Below the pieces are notes generated by a model, which saw nothing but the letters and a program-made list of their open reading frames with translations, did not search any database and was not told the origin of the DNA. Both the position numbers and the translations under genes were made by a program. 64,000 bases of DNA from an uncultured Lachnospiraceae bacterium (GTDB lineage Bacteria; Bacillota; Clostridia; Lachnospirales; Lachnospiraceae): positions 1 to 64,000 of the forward strand of contig CAKRJY010000013.1 in assembly GCA_934352055.1 (NCBI GenBank). The letters run 5' to 3'. Positions 44,912-53,702 of this stretch are shown here, piece by piece (position 1 is the stretch's first letter; every line of letters begins with the position of its first letter).

Positions 44912-45746
44912 TATTTTATATCGTGTACAGATGGCTCCACAAGAGGATACAAAAACATGTGTGATTGACTCAAACGAACTGGTGGATGAGAAAATAGAAA
45001 CCAGAAGGCGCGAAGAGAAAAGACGTCAGCTGCATCAAATGGCAGCGGAAGATGATTTTGTTCCGATGGATGGAGAAAATCTAGAAGAAGAGGAAGCCAA
45101 TTTAGGGGAAACGCTTCCGGAGGAAGTAGAACCGGAAGAACCACAGATTGATTATGTGGCAGAAGCAAAGGCACAGGCGGATGCTATTTTGGCAGATGCA
45201 AATCTGACGGCAGAGAACATTTTGGCAGAGGCACATGAACAGGCAGAAGCACTGCGGTCTCATGCAGAAGCTGAAGGGCAGAAGCAGGGGTATGAGCAGG
45301 GAATGCAGGAAGCTGCTGTAAAGCAGCGTGAGATGGAACAGCAATTACAACGCTCACAGGAACAATTGCAACAGCAATATGAAGAAAAACAAAATGCCAT
45401 AGAACATGATGTGGTAGATGTGGTTTGTGAAGTGGTAGAAAAGGTCTTTTTGGTTCAGTTTGGTGACAAAAAAGAGATTATTCTACATTGTGTGGATCAG
45501 GCACTGACAAATATTGAGGGAAGTAAAACCTTTATGATTCGTGTGAATGAGAATAACTTAGAGTATTTGCGCGCGCATAAAGAAGAACTGCAAGAAAAAG
45601 TAGGACAGGATGTTATGTTAGACATCGTCTTAGATCCGCTTTTGGATGAAAAACAGTGCATGATAGAGACAGATGGCGGATTGTTTGACTGTGGTATGGA
45701 TACACAGATGCGCAATTTAGCTAAAGATATTAAATCCCTCAGTTGA
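44904..45746 (+). CDS. fliH: Flagellar assembly protein FliH
   Basis: About 280 residues; the regulator of the export ATPase FliI. A charged, Glu-rich N-terminal region is followed by a long coiled coil with Gln-rich helices (EMEQQLQRSQEQLQQQYEEK) and a C-terminal V-ATPase-E-like domain (EKVFLVQFGDKKEIILHCV). The start is probably TTG 44904: GGAGGTGA ends 8 nt upstream and LSNILYRVQM is the expected N-terminus. The GTG at 44886 overlaps the binding site. It overlaps fliG by 8 bp. Confidence 0.85.
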   Translation: MSNILYRVQMAPQEDTKTCVIDSNELVDEKIETRRREEKRRQLHQMAAEDDFVPMDGENLEEEEANLGETLPEEVEPEEPQIDYVAEAKAQADAILADANLTAENILAEAHEQAEALRSHAEAEGQKQGYEQGMQEAAVKQREMEQQLQRSQEQLQQQYEEKQNAIEHDVVDVVCEVVEKVFLVQFGDKKEIILHCVDQALTNIEGSKTFMIRVNENNLEYLRAHKEELQEKVGQDVMLDIVLDPLLDEKQCMIETDGGLFDCGMDTQMRNLAKDIKSLS

Positions 45747-45758
45747 TGGAGATATAAC

Positions 45759-47075
45759 GTGGATATTGATCGCAGTAAATATTTAGCACTTACAAATGAA
45801 ACATATTTTGATTGTCTGGGTCGCGTCACGAAAGTGGTGGGACTCACAATTGAGTCTGTAGGACCCGATGCAAAATTAAATGATTTATGTCGTATTTTTG
45901 TGGATGGTAATCGGGAACAGGCAGTCATGGCGCAGGTTGTTGGATTTCGTGATAAACACTTATTACTGACACCGTTTGATAGTGTGGATGGTATCGGCAT
46001 TGGTGCTGTGGTAGAGAACACAAAAGCACCGCTAACCATACCGGTCGGAGAAGCCTTGTTAGGACATACATTGGATGGTATTGGACGTCCAACGGATGTA
46101 GATGAGCTTTACCTGTCAGAAGAATATCCGGTGGACAGTACACCGCCGGAACCGATGGATCGAGAGATTATTTCTGACGTGTTACCACTGGGGGTAAAAG
46201 CGGTAGACGGTCTGATTACAGTTGGAAAAGGACAACGAATCGGAATTTTTGCCGGATCTGGTGTTGGAAAAAGTACTTTGATGGGTATGTTTGCACGGAA
46301 TACCAAGGCAGATATCAATGTAATAGCATTGATTGGAGAACGTGGACGTGAGGTAAGAGAATTTATTGAGCGTGATCTTGGACCGGAAGGTATGAAAAGA
46401 AGCGTTGTGGTTGTGGCAACGTCAGATAAACCGGCGTCTATTCGTAAGTGTGCTGCAAAAACAGCAACGGCGGTTGCAGAATATTTCCGTGATCAGGGAA
46501 AGGACGTACTTTTAATGATGGATTCGCTGACGCGTTTTTCTATGGCACAGCGGGAAATCGGACTTGCAGCCGGAGAACCGCCGGTGACAAGAGGCTATCC
46601 TCCTAGTGTGTATTCAGAAATGCCAAAGTTATTGGAACGTGCAGGAAATTCAGATAAAGGATCCATTACGGGACTTTATACCGTACTTGTGGACGGTGAT
46701 GATTTCAACGAACCAATTACTGATACTGCGAGAGGTATTTTGGATGGTCATATTGTTTTGTCACGAAAACTGGCGCAAATGAACCATTATCCTGCCATTG
46801 ATGTTCTGGCAAGTATTTCCCGTGTGATGAGTGCAATAGCAACGAAAGAACATAAGCAGATGGCTGGAAAATTAAAAAATGTCATGGCAACTTATCAGGA
46901 AGCAGAAGATCTGATTAATATTGGCGCTTACAAAGCGGGCTCCAATAAACAAATTGATTATGCTATTTCTAAAATTGATCAGGTGAATGATTTCCTTTGT
47001 CAAAGTACGGAAGATAAATATGATTTTGACGAAATTGTCGGTGCATTGGAACAGATGTTTCAGGAACCGGCATGA
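45759..47075 (+). CDS. fliI: Flagellum-specific export ATPase FliI
   Basis: A 438-residue F1-beta-like ATPase that powers early export. Walker A is GIFAGSGVGKSTLMGM, Walker B is VLLMMDSLTRFSMAQRE, followed by the ASCE-type GEPPVTRGYPPSVYSEMPKL region and a C-terminal helical domain. The start codon is GTG with GGAG 8 nt upstream. Gene order fliH-fliI-fliJ is canonical. Confidence 0.95.
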   Translation: MDIDRSKYLALTNETYFDCLGRVTKVVGLTIESVGPDAKLNDLCRIFVDGNREQAVMAQVVGFRDKHLLLTPFDSVDGIGIGAVVENTKAPLTIPVGEALLGHTLDGIGRPTDVDELYLSEEYPVDSTPPEPMDREIISDVLPLGVKAVDGLITVGKGQRIGIFAGSGVGKSTLMGMFARNTKADINVIALIGERGREVREFIERDLGPEGMKRSVVVVATSDKPASIRKCAAKTATAVAEYFRDQGKDVLLMMDSLTRFSMAQREIGLAAGEPPVTRGYPPSVYSEMPKLLERAGNSDKGSITGLYTVLVDGDDFNEPITDTARGILDGHIVLSRKLAQMNHYPAIDVLASISRVMSAIATKEHKQMAGKLKNVMATYQEAEDLINIGAYKAGSNKQIDYAISKIDQVNDFLCQSTEDKYDFDEIVGALEQMFQEPA

Positions 47076-47097
47076 TGTTATAGAAAAGAGATAACAG

Positions 47098-47553
47098 ATG
47101 GCAAAATTTAGGTATCGTATGCAAAATATCCTGGAAATCAAAGAAAAGATGGAAGAACAGGAAAAGATAGCATATGGCATTGCAAATGCAAAACTGGCAG
47201 AAGAACAGGAAAAACTACAACAATTATTTGTCCGTCAGGCTGGGTATGAGGCACGACTGAAAGAATTGAACTGTGGTGTGCTTGACCTGGCAGAGATTCA
47301 AACCTGTAAAAGAGCAATAGATTCTATGAAATCCATGATTCGAGACCAGATGATTGCCGTGCATACAGCACAGAGAAACTTGGAAATGGCCAGAAAGCGT
47401 CTGAATGAAGTGATGAAAGAAAGAAAGACGCATGAAAATCTTAAGGAAAAGGCTTTTGAAGCATTTAAGGAAGAATTACTTGCGGAAGAAAGTAAAATGA
47501 CAGATGAGTTGGTAAGCTACACCTATCATAACAAAGAGACAGATCAGGAGTAA
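47098..47553 (+). CDS. fliJ: Flagellar export chaperone FliJ
   Basis: A 151-residue, almost entirely helical protein (FRYRMQNILEIKEKMEEQEK at the start, then repeated Glu/Lys heptads) that forms the coiled-coil stalk in the FliH-FliI-FliJ complex. Sequence conservation of FliJ is low, so the call relies on length, N-terminal pattern and position after fliI. Confidence 0.9.
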   Translation: MAKFRYRMQNILEIKEKMEEQEKIAYGIANAKLAEEQEKLQQLFVRQAGYEARLKELNCGVLDLAEIQTCKRAIDSMKSMIRDQMIAVHTAQRNLEMARKRLNEVMKERKTHENLKEKAFEAFKEELLAEESKMTDELVSYTYHNKETDQE

Positions 47554-47557
47554 AACG

Positions 47558-48367
47558 ATGGCAGAAGAAAAAGAAGATAAGAAGGCAAGACGGGCAGCCG
47601 CAAAAGAAGCAAAACGCGCAAAGAAGAAAGAAAAGCAAGACGGAAATATAGACGAGGAAGAAGAAACACTTGGCAGCAAAGTGTTGATTGGTGTGGTTGC
47701 CGTTGTTATTATATTACTTTGGCTGCTGATTTTAGGTATTCTTGTTAAAATGGATGTCGGAGGATTTGGCTCTACCGTGCTTTATCCGGTGCTCAAAGAT
47801 GTTCCGGTCATCAACAAGATATTGCCGGATGTTCAGGAATATGCGAAGGAAGACGAAGCCTATACCTATGATTCTGTGGAGGACGCGGTAAAGCGGATCA
47901 AAGAACTGGAAAAAGAACTGGCGGATGCCAAGGCAAGCAAAGATGATTCAGATGCGCATGTAGCAGACCTGGAAGCACAATCGCAGGAATTACAGAATTA
48001 TAAACAAAATGAAGCATCTTTTGAAGAAGAAAAAGAAAAATTCTATCAAGAGGTTGTTTTTTCGGACAAAGCACCCGATATAAGTGCATATAAAGAGTAT
48101 TATGAGAGTATTGAGCCACAGAAGGCAGAAGAAATATACAAACAGGTAGTTGAACAGACACAGGAGAATGATGAAATCAAGGCGTATGCATCGACCTATT
48201 CATCAATGAAACCAAAACAGGCAGCTGCTATTTTTAACACAATGACAGACAACTTACAACTTGTTGGCAAAATACTATGGGCGATGGATGCCCAGTCCAG
48301 AGGGAATATTCTAGGGGCTATGGATGCGGACACAGCTGCGGCAGTGACCAAATTGATGGAACCTTAA
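47558..48367 (+). CDS. MotE-like flagellar protein with MgtE-N-type C-terminus
   Basis: A 269-residue membrane protein. A Lys/Arg/Glu-rich cytosolic start (residues 1-40) precedes one transmembrane helix (about 42-66, VLIGVVAVVIILLWLLILGI), then a coiled coil and a C-terminal MgtE_N-like repeat region (YASTYSSMKPKQAAAIFNTM, then GNILGAMDADTAAAVTKLM). In Rhizobium a similar MotE protein chaperones MotC; in Firmicutes the fliJ-fliK gap commonly carries this gene. Stator or export help is inference. Confidence 0.82.
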   Translation: MAEEKEDKKARRAAAKEAKRAKKKEKQDGNIDEEEETLGSKVLIGVVAVVIILLWLLILGILVKMDVGGFGSTVLYPVLKDVPVINKILPDVQEYAKEDEAYTYDSVEDAVKRIKELEKELADAKASKDDSDAHVADLEAQSQELQNYKQNEASFEEEKEKFYQEVVFSDKAPDISAYKEYYESIEPQKAEEIYKQVVEQTQENDEIKAYASTYSSMKPKQAAAIFNTMTDNLQLVGKILWAMDAQSRGNILGAMDADTAAAVTKLMEP

Positions 48368-48429
48368 GAATATATAGTTCCAATAGGAACGAGTACATTG
48401 ATAATTGCATATGGAAGGAGGAAGATACC

Positions 48430-49866
48430 ATGACAAGTACAGGTGTATCCAATACGCTGCTTATGACTGCGATGGCAGGAAATGCAAAGCAGGGAAACGT
48501 AAAAGATACCGGCGGAAAGAATTTTGACCAGCTGATGCAGACAAGTCAAAATAAAACATCTTTTATGGAAACAGCGGCAAGTAAGCCCGATGTGAAAAAG
48601 GTGGAACAGAATCCGCAAATGGAAACGAAACGTCCTGACACCGTACAAAAGAAGCTTGATAAAAAAGAGCTTGTGCAGACGACAGATATCAAAGAAAAGA
48701 CAGATACTCTGGAAAAGAATGTAAAAAAAGTGCTTGGTGAGGAACTGGATGTAACAGAAGACCAGATTGAAAAAGCTATGGAAGAACTCGGTTTACAGTT
48801 TTTAGATTTGGCAGATCAATCAAATGTAGCGTCCTTAGTAGCCAAGTTGACAGGTGCAGAATGTGGTTCGGAGCTTTTGGTCAGTGATTCATTTCCGAAG
48901 ATTGTTTCCCAAATAACAGGTTTGTTTGATGCTTTGCAGGAAGATGTGGGAATCCCTGTTGAACAATTACAGCAGATGATGGCGTCGATTACAGATGAAC
49001 AGCCTGAAGTGGTGGAACAGGCAGAAGCAAAGGAAGCATTGTTGCCAGATGAGAACGCAGATGTAAAACAGTCAGATGTATCCGTAAAAGAGGATGCAAT
49101 GACAGATGTAGCGTCCGAAACAGTAAATGCAGATGAAGAGATGAATGCATCACAAAAAGGAATGCATGAAACAGAGGAAGCAGATGTTACAGAACGTCAG
49201 CCGGAAGTGAAAACAGCAGCAGATCAGGAAACAAAAAATACCGCGGAAGATGATGGTGGTAAATCATTTTTGGAACAGCGTCAGCATTCAGCTGAAAAGG
49301 CGAATGTGCAGGAGACAGCACATATGCAGGCGATAGATCCAAAGGTAGAATTTTCTGAGACAACAAAACCGATGGTAGAATTGCCAACGGGAGAACGCGT
49401 ATCTGTGCAGTCAATTATTGATCAGATTGTGGAAGCAAGCCGCACGACAATACAGTCAGAAAAGACAACTGTTGAGATGCTTTTAAATCCGGAAGGATTG
49501 GGAAAAGTACTGATGGAAGTTTCTGAAGAAAATGGTCAAGTCAAAGCGCATATTTATACGCAGAATGAACAGGTAAAGGAAGCTCTTGAAAATCAGATGT
49601 TCCAATTAAAGGAGCAGATGAATCAGGCACAGACAAAAGTGCAGTCTGTTGAGATTTCAGTGGGAACACATGAGTTTGAAAGAAATCTGGAGGATGGACA
49701 AAAAGGACAGCAAGAGGGACAGCCGGAGCAGGATCAACGAGCAAGAAAAATGAGAAATCTCAATATGAATCAGCTGGATGACTTGCAGGGGCTGATGACA
49801 CAGGAAGAAGAATTGGTAGTAAAAATGATGCGGGAACAGGGAAATAGTGTGAATTATACCGCATAA
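48430..49866 (+). CDS. fliK: Flagellar hook-length control protein FliK
   Basis: A 478-residue exported ruler. The long N-terminal region is acidic, low in complexity and rich in Asp, Glu, Thr and Ala. The C-terminal Flg_hook domain (about 345-425) has TTVEMLLNPEGLGKVLMEV and the following KAHIYTQNEQVKEALENQ, which switch export specificity. The ATG at 48430 has GGAGGAAG upstream; the earlier in-frame ATG at 48277 lies inside the MotE-like gene. Confidence 0.9.
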   Translation: MTSTGVSNTLLMTAMAGNAKQGNVKDTGGKNFDQLMQTSQNKTSFMETAASKPDVKKVEQNPQMETKRPDTVQKKLDKKELVQTTDIKEKTDTLEKNVKKVLGEELDVTEDQIEKAMEELGLQFLDLADQSNVASLVAKLTGAECGSELLVSDSFPKIVSQITGLFDALQEDVGIPVEQLQQMMASITDEQPEVVEQAEAKEALLPDENADVKQSDVSVKEDAMTDVASETVNADEEMNASQKGMHETEEADVTERQPEVKTAADQETKNTAEDDGGKSFLEQRQHSAEKANVQETAHMQAIDPKVEFSETTKPMVELPTGERVSVQSIIDQIVEASRTTIQSEKTTVEMLLNPEGLGKVLMEVSEENGQVKAHIYTQNEQVKEALENQMFQLKEQMNQAQTKVQSVEISVGTHEFERNLEDGQKGQQEGQPEQDQRARKMRNLNMNQLDDLQGLMTQEEELVVKMMREQGNSVNYTA

Positions 49867-49886
49867 GAAAAGAAAGGAGGAGAGGC

Positions 49887-50546
49887 ATGGCAATCGTACA
49901 GGAAATTAAAAATGGTCAGGTGGTTGATAATAGCGCCAGTCAAAAGAAGACAGACGAATCGACCACTAAGAATGCGTATGATAAGGAGATGTTTTTGAAA
50001 CTTCTGGTTGCTGAAATGCAATATCAGGATCCGCTGGAGCCGACAAGCAATACAGAATATGTATCCGAACTTGCATCTTTTTCACAGATTGAAGCAGTGC
50101 AGGCAGTGCAGGGACAGATGTCTACCATTCAGGCAAATTCATTGGTTGGAAAATATGTCATCCTGCTAGAAGATGATCAGTACATTTCAGGAAAAGTGGA
50201 TTACGTTATGACAGAGGATAATGAAATGTTTTTATCCGTCAACAACAAATTGTACAGTATTGATACATTAGACAGCGTTTGTGACGAAGATTATTACATG
50301 GGAGTACTCAATGCACAGACATTTACGGATATGCTGAAAAAGTTACCAACAGTCTACACACTTACAACAGCAGATGAAGACAAAATCAAAGAAGCAAGAA
50401 AATTCTATGATGCGATGACAGATGGTCAGAAGCAATTTGTTTCAGCAGATTCAGTCACAACCCTGCAGAAGTTAGAAGAACGTTTGCAGAAATTGAAAGA
50501 TGCACAGAGTGAACTCGATAAGAAACCGGAGGAGACAACAGAATAG
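49887..50546 (+). CDS. flgD: Flagellar hook assembly protein FlgD with an unusual C-terminal extension
   Basis: A 219-residue hook cap protein. The N-terminal signature is normal (DKEMFLKLLVAEMQYQDPLE, then TSNTEYVSELASFSQIEAV), followed by a short beta domain (NSLVGKYVILLEDDQYISG). The usual Fn3/tudor C-terminus is replaced, from about residue 150, by a helical hairpin (EARKFYDAMTDGQKQFV, then TLQKLEERLQKLKDAQ) of the type found as repeats in Gram-positive surface proteins. AAAGGAGG precedes the ATG. Confidence 0.88.
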   Translation: MAIVQEIKNGQVVDNSASQKKTDESTTKNAYDKEMFLKLLVAEMQYQDPLEPTSNTEYVSELASFSQIEAVQAVQGQMSTIQANSLVGKYVILLEDDQYISGKVDYVMTEDNEMFLSVNNKLYSIDTLDSVCDEDYYMGVLNAQTFTDMLKKLPTVYTLTTADEDKIKEARKFYDAMTDGQKQFVSADSVTTLQKLEERLQKLKDAQSELDKKPEETTE

Positions 50547-50557
50547 GAGGAAACGAT

Positions 50558-50962
50558 ATGAATCAGATTAATCGTTCCTTTTCCTCAATCGAGCAGGTAG
50601 CTGGTCAGTATTTACAACAGAATGATACCAAGACAAAAGTAAAGGAAACAGGTGTATCGTTTGAAGATGTATTACGACAGCAAATTGGCAGTACGACAGA
50701 AGTGGCGCCAGAACTCAAGTTTTCTAAGCATGCAAATATGCGTTTAGAGCAAAGAGATATTGCACTATCTGCAGAACAGAGCCAACGACTGGAAGCAGGC
50801 GTGGCAAAAGCGAGTGCAAAAGGAATCAAAGAATCATTGGTCATTGTAGATTCGCTGGCATTTATTGTAAATGTTCCGAATCAAACAGTGGTAACAGCCA
50901 TGGATCAGACAGAGTCTGAGGACAATGTATTTACAAATATAGACGGAGCTGTAATTATTTAG
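50558..50962 (+). CDS. Flagellar operon protein, TIGR02530 family
   Basis: A 134-residue small protein with the TIGR02530 core (FSKHANMRLEQRDIAL, then LVIVDSLAFIVNVPNQTVVT) that regularly lies between flgD and flgE in Firmicutes. Its role is unproven; hook-related assembly is inferred from position. The ribosome binding site is AGGAGG. A 6-bp hairpin (TGCCGT/ACGGCA, 50983-51006) lies in the following gap without a T run. Confidence 0.85.
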   Translation: MNQINRSFSSIEQVAGQYLQQNDTKTKVKETGVSFEDVLRQQIGSTTEVAPELKFSKHANMRLEQRDIALSAEQSQRLEAGVAKASAKGIKESLVIVDSLAFIVNVPNQTVVTAMDQTESEDNVFTNIDGAVII

Positions 50963-51033
50963 CCGGACCTTATGGAGGCTAATGCCGTTGACTGACAGAT
51001 ACGGCAATGCAGCAATTTAGGAGGTCATTTATT

Positions 51034-52713
51034 ATGATGAGAGCATTATATTCTGGTGTATCAGGATTAAAAACACACCAGACAAAGATGGATGTTATTG
51101 GTAATAACATTTCAAACGTCAACACAGTTGGCTTTAAAGCGTCATCTACGACGTTTTCGGATATTATGTATCAAACAACATCAGGAGCAACAGCAGCCAC
51201 AGCAACAACGGGTGGAAAAAATGCAATGCAGATTGGTCTTGGTGTTGCAACAGCAGCAACGAAGGTGAGTATCACTTCTTCCGGTGCAGCACAATCAACA
51301 GGCGATGCTTTTGATATTCGTCTGACAGATAGTAATAGTACAAATTTCTTTATTGTTAATAATGGAACAGAAAATCTCTTTACGAGAGCCGGTTCTTTTT
51401 ATCTGGACGGAGCTGGAAACCTTGCAATGACATCTACAGGTTATACTGTAATGGGATGGCAGGTTGATCCGTTGACAGGGGATATCCGTAAGGATACCGT
51501 ATCAGCACTCCGTATTATGCAGGCAGATAATATGACAAGTGCACCAGAGGCTACTACAAAGGCAAATGTTGCAGGGTTGATTGATAAAAATGATACGAAT
51601 GTAACAAGTGACGCAGGATATGTGCGCACATTATCATTTTTTGATAATCTGGGATATTCATACACAGCAAAGTTTGCTTACAAAGCAGTAGATACAGATG
51701 CCGGTACCTATTCTGTGGAACTGACCAACATTTACGATAGTGATAATAACGATATTTTAAAGGAATGGTTAGATCAGCAAGGCGTAGACCCGACAACAGG
51801 TAGTGATGCGCTGGATCAGATTTTCGGAAATGATACAAAAGCTGTAAAATCATTCTCTGTAGCAAAAAATTACACATTGGATAATACAGGTAATCCGGCA
51901 CAAATTACATACACAGAAAATGGAAAGACGTATACGATGGTGACTGGCAAAGATGGAGCACCAGTGACGGTAGGCGGACAGTTGGGATATCAGTTTACCG
52001 ATGGTACCGGAGGACCGACAACATTCCGATCATTATCTGATATCTATGGTATTGATGCAGCTACAGCAGCAACAGGAACGTTAGCAGTTGATACAGCAAC
52101 CGGTATGTTAAATCTTACCTATGATACAACAAACTATACATTGCAGTTTAATACGAGTGATGGTACATTCCGTTATATTGATTCTGCAGGAACTAATGTG
52201 GTTAATCTGAATATGTCTTTGCTCGGTGATAATTTCGAAAACATTGCTATAGATTTCAGTCATTTACTGAACCAGAATAATGGTGGAAGTTCTACAGCAG
52301 AATTTGAAAAAGGAGCTGCTGAAAAAGCAACCGATGGAACCGGAAAGAAACTCGGACAGCTGACAGGAGTATCCATTGATGGAACTGGAAAGATTTATGG
52401 ATCTTACGATAATGGTAATACTGTTCTTTTGGGACAGATTCCGGTAGCACAGTTTGCGAATGCATCCGGTCTGGAAAGCCTTGGTAATAACTGTTATGGA
52501 ACAACATTAAACTCCGGTGATTTCGATGGTATTGGTGTTGAAGTTACAGCAGATGGTGGTAGCATGACAACAGGACAGCTTGAAATGTCCAATGTAGATC
52601 TTTCTGAGCAGTTTACAGATATGATTACGACACAGAGAGGCTTCCAGGCAAACTCACGAATTATTACAACTTCGGATACATTGCTGGAAGAACTGGTTAA
52701 TCTGAAACGATAA
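51034..52713 (+). CDS. flgE: Flagellar hook protein FlgE
   Basis: A 559-residue hook subunit. The N-terminus has MRALYSGVSGLKTHQTKMDV and the rod/hook motif GNNISNVNTVGFKAS; the C-terminus has the matching SNVDLSEQFTDMITTQRGFQ. Conserved ends enclose a large Thr/Gly/Asp-rich surface domain, making it longer than the roughly 400-residue enterobacterial FlgE. The ATG at 51034 has AGGAGG upstream; ATG 51007 is too early. It ends the first half of the operon, before a hairpin terminator. Confidence 0.94.
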   Translation: MMRALYSGVSGLKTHQTKMDVIGNNISNVNTVGFKASSTTFSDIMYQTTSGATAATATTGGKNAMQIGLGVATAATKVSITSSGAAQSTGDAFDIRLTDSNSTNFFIVNNGTENLFTRAGSFYLDGAGNLAMTSTGYTVMGWQVDPLTGDIRKDTVSALRIMQADNMTSAPEATTKANVAGLIDKNDTNVTSDAGYVRTLSFFDNLGYSYTAKFAYKAVDTDAGTYSVELTNIYDSDNNDILKEWLDQQGVDPTTGSDALDQIFGNDTKAVKSFSVAKNYTLDNTGNPAQITYTENGKTYTMVTGKDGAPVTVGGQLGYQFTDGTGGPTTFRSLSDIYGIDAATAATGTLAVDTATGMLNLTYDTTNYTLQFNTSDGTFRYIDSAGTNVVNLNMSLLGDNFENIAIDFSHLLNQNNGGSSTAEFEKGAAEKATDGTGKKLGQLTGVSIDGTGKIYGSYDNGNTVLLGQIPVAQFANASGLESLGNNCYGTTLNSGDFDGIGVEVTADGGSMTTGQLEMSNVDLSEQFTDMITTQRGFQANSRIITTSDTLLEELVNLKR

Positions 52714-52722
52714 TGTATAAAA

Positions 52723-52751
52723 AAGAGCCTGCTATAAAGTGGGCTTTTTTT
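52723..52751 (+). terminator. Terminator (or partial terminator) after flgE
   Basis: A short GC stem (AGCCTGC with GTGGGCT, containing two wobble pairs) preceded by A residues and followed by eight T. It probably reduces read-through into motA. The 52714-52910 gap holds this hairpin, a promoter and an inverted repeat, and no gene. Confidence 0.65.
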
Positions 52752-52805
52752 TGTTTTAATTTTCGCAATTTGTGTAGAAATATGATAAATAAATGGAATT
52801 ACAAG

Positions 52806-52834
52806 TAGACAAGATAGATAAAATTTAGTAAGAT
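52806..52834 (+). promoter_or_regulatory. Candidate motA promoter
   Basis: TAGACA (52806-52811), a 17-nt spacer and TAAGAT (52829-52834) would restart transcription after the flgE terminator, about 70 nt before motA. No sigma-D match was found. Confidence 0.45.
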
Positions 52835-52859
52835 TAAATAAACGTGTAACTATGGGTTT

Positions 52860-52876
52860 TTGTGTGAAAAACACAA
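52860..52876. promoter_or_regulatory. Inverted repeat before motA sharing a 10-mer with the flgB palindrome
   Basis: TTGTGT (52860-52865) and ACACAA (52871-52876) are exact inversions around GAAAA. The segment AAAACACAAG (52868-52877) is the exact reverse complement of 41011-41020 in the flgB promoter. Possibly a shared operator. Confidence 0.4.
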
Positions 52877-52910
52877 GATATAGTATTTTATATGTAAGGC
52901 GGTGAATAGT

Positions 52911-53702
52911 TTGGATATAGCATCGTTAGTCGGTCTGATCTTAGGCGCGGTCATGGTTGTCTTTGGTATTTTGTCGTCCGGCGGTAATATTGTCGATGAC
53001 TTTGTGGATCTTCCATCTATTATTATTACGATTGGTGGTTCCTTAGCGGGTACCTTGGCATCCCATAAGCTGGCAGATTTTATCAATGGCTTAAAGAGTA
53101 TTGGACTGGCGATGAAAGAACCATCTGTAGGTAATGCATCGGAAGTCATATCCAATATTATCAATTTATCCAATATATCTCGAAAAGAAGGCCTTCTGGC
53201 ATTGGAAGAAGCGACACACGATATGGATGATGAATTCTTAAAAAAAGGTATTAACCTGGTTGTGGATGGTACCGATCCGGATCTTGTGCGTGGTATTTTG
53301 GAAACAGATTTGATTAATCTGGAAGCAAGACATAAAAAGGTTATGGGTTTCTGGGAGAAATGGGCAGAACTTGGCCCGGCCTGGGGTATGATTGGTACAT
53401 TGATTGGTCTGGTAAATATGTTGAAGAACTTAACAGATTCATCTACCATTGGACCGAATATGGCGGTAGCACTTTTGACAACATTGTATGGTTCTTTGAT
53501 TGCAAACTGGTTGGCAGGTCCGACAGCAGCTAAGTTAAAAGTGAACAATGATATGGAAATTATGATGCGAGAGATTACCGTAGAAGGTCTTTTGTCTATT
53601 CAGGCGGGAGAGAACCCTCGTGTTATTGAAGAAAAGCTCAAGTCATTCCTGGCACCATCTGACCGAGATAATGCCGGTAGTGAAGACGGAGGTGAGGCAT
53701 AG
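52911..53702 (+). CDS. motA: Flagellar motor stator protein MotA
   Basis: A 263-residue membrane protein with four hydrophobic helices (first, ASLVGLILGAVMVVFGIL; last two around GPAWGMIGTLIGLVNML and GPNMAVALLTTLYGSLIANW) and a cytosolic loop that contacts FliG. It forms the ion channel with MotB. TTG 52911 is the preferred start, because GGCGGTGA lies 6 nt upstream and MDIASLVGLILG fits the family; GTG 52902 overlaps the binding site. Confidence 0.92.
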   Translation: MDIASLVGLILGAVMVVFGILSSGGNIVDDFVDLPSIIITIGGSLAGTLASHKLADFINGLKSIGLAMKEPSVGNASEVISNIINLSNISRKEGLLALEEATHDMDDEFLKKGINLVVDGTDPDLVRGILETDLINLEARHKKVMGFWEKWAELGPAWGMIGTLIGLVNMLKNLTDSSTIGPNMAVALLTTLYGSLIANWLAGPTAAKLKVNNDMEIMMREITVEGLLSIQAGENPRVIEEKLKSFLAPSDRDNAGSEDGGEA

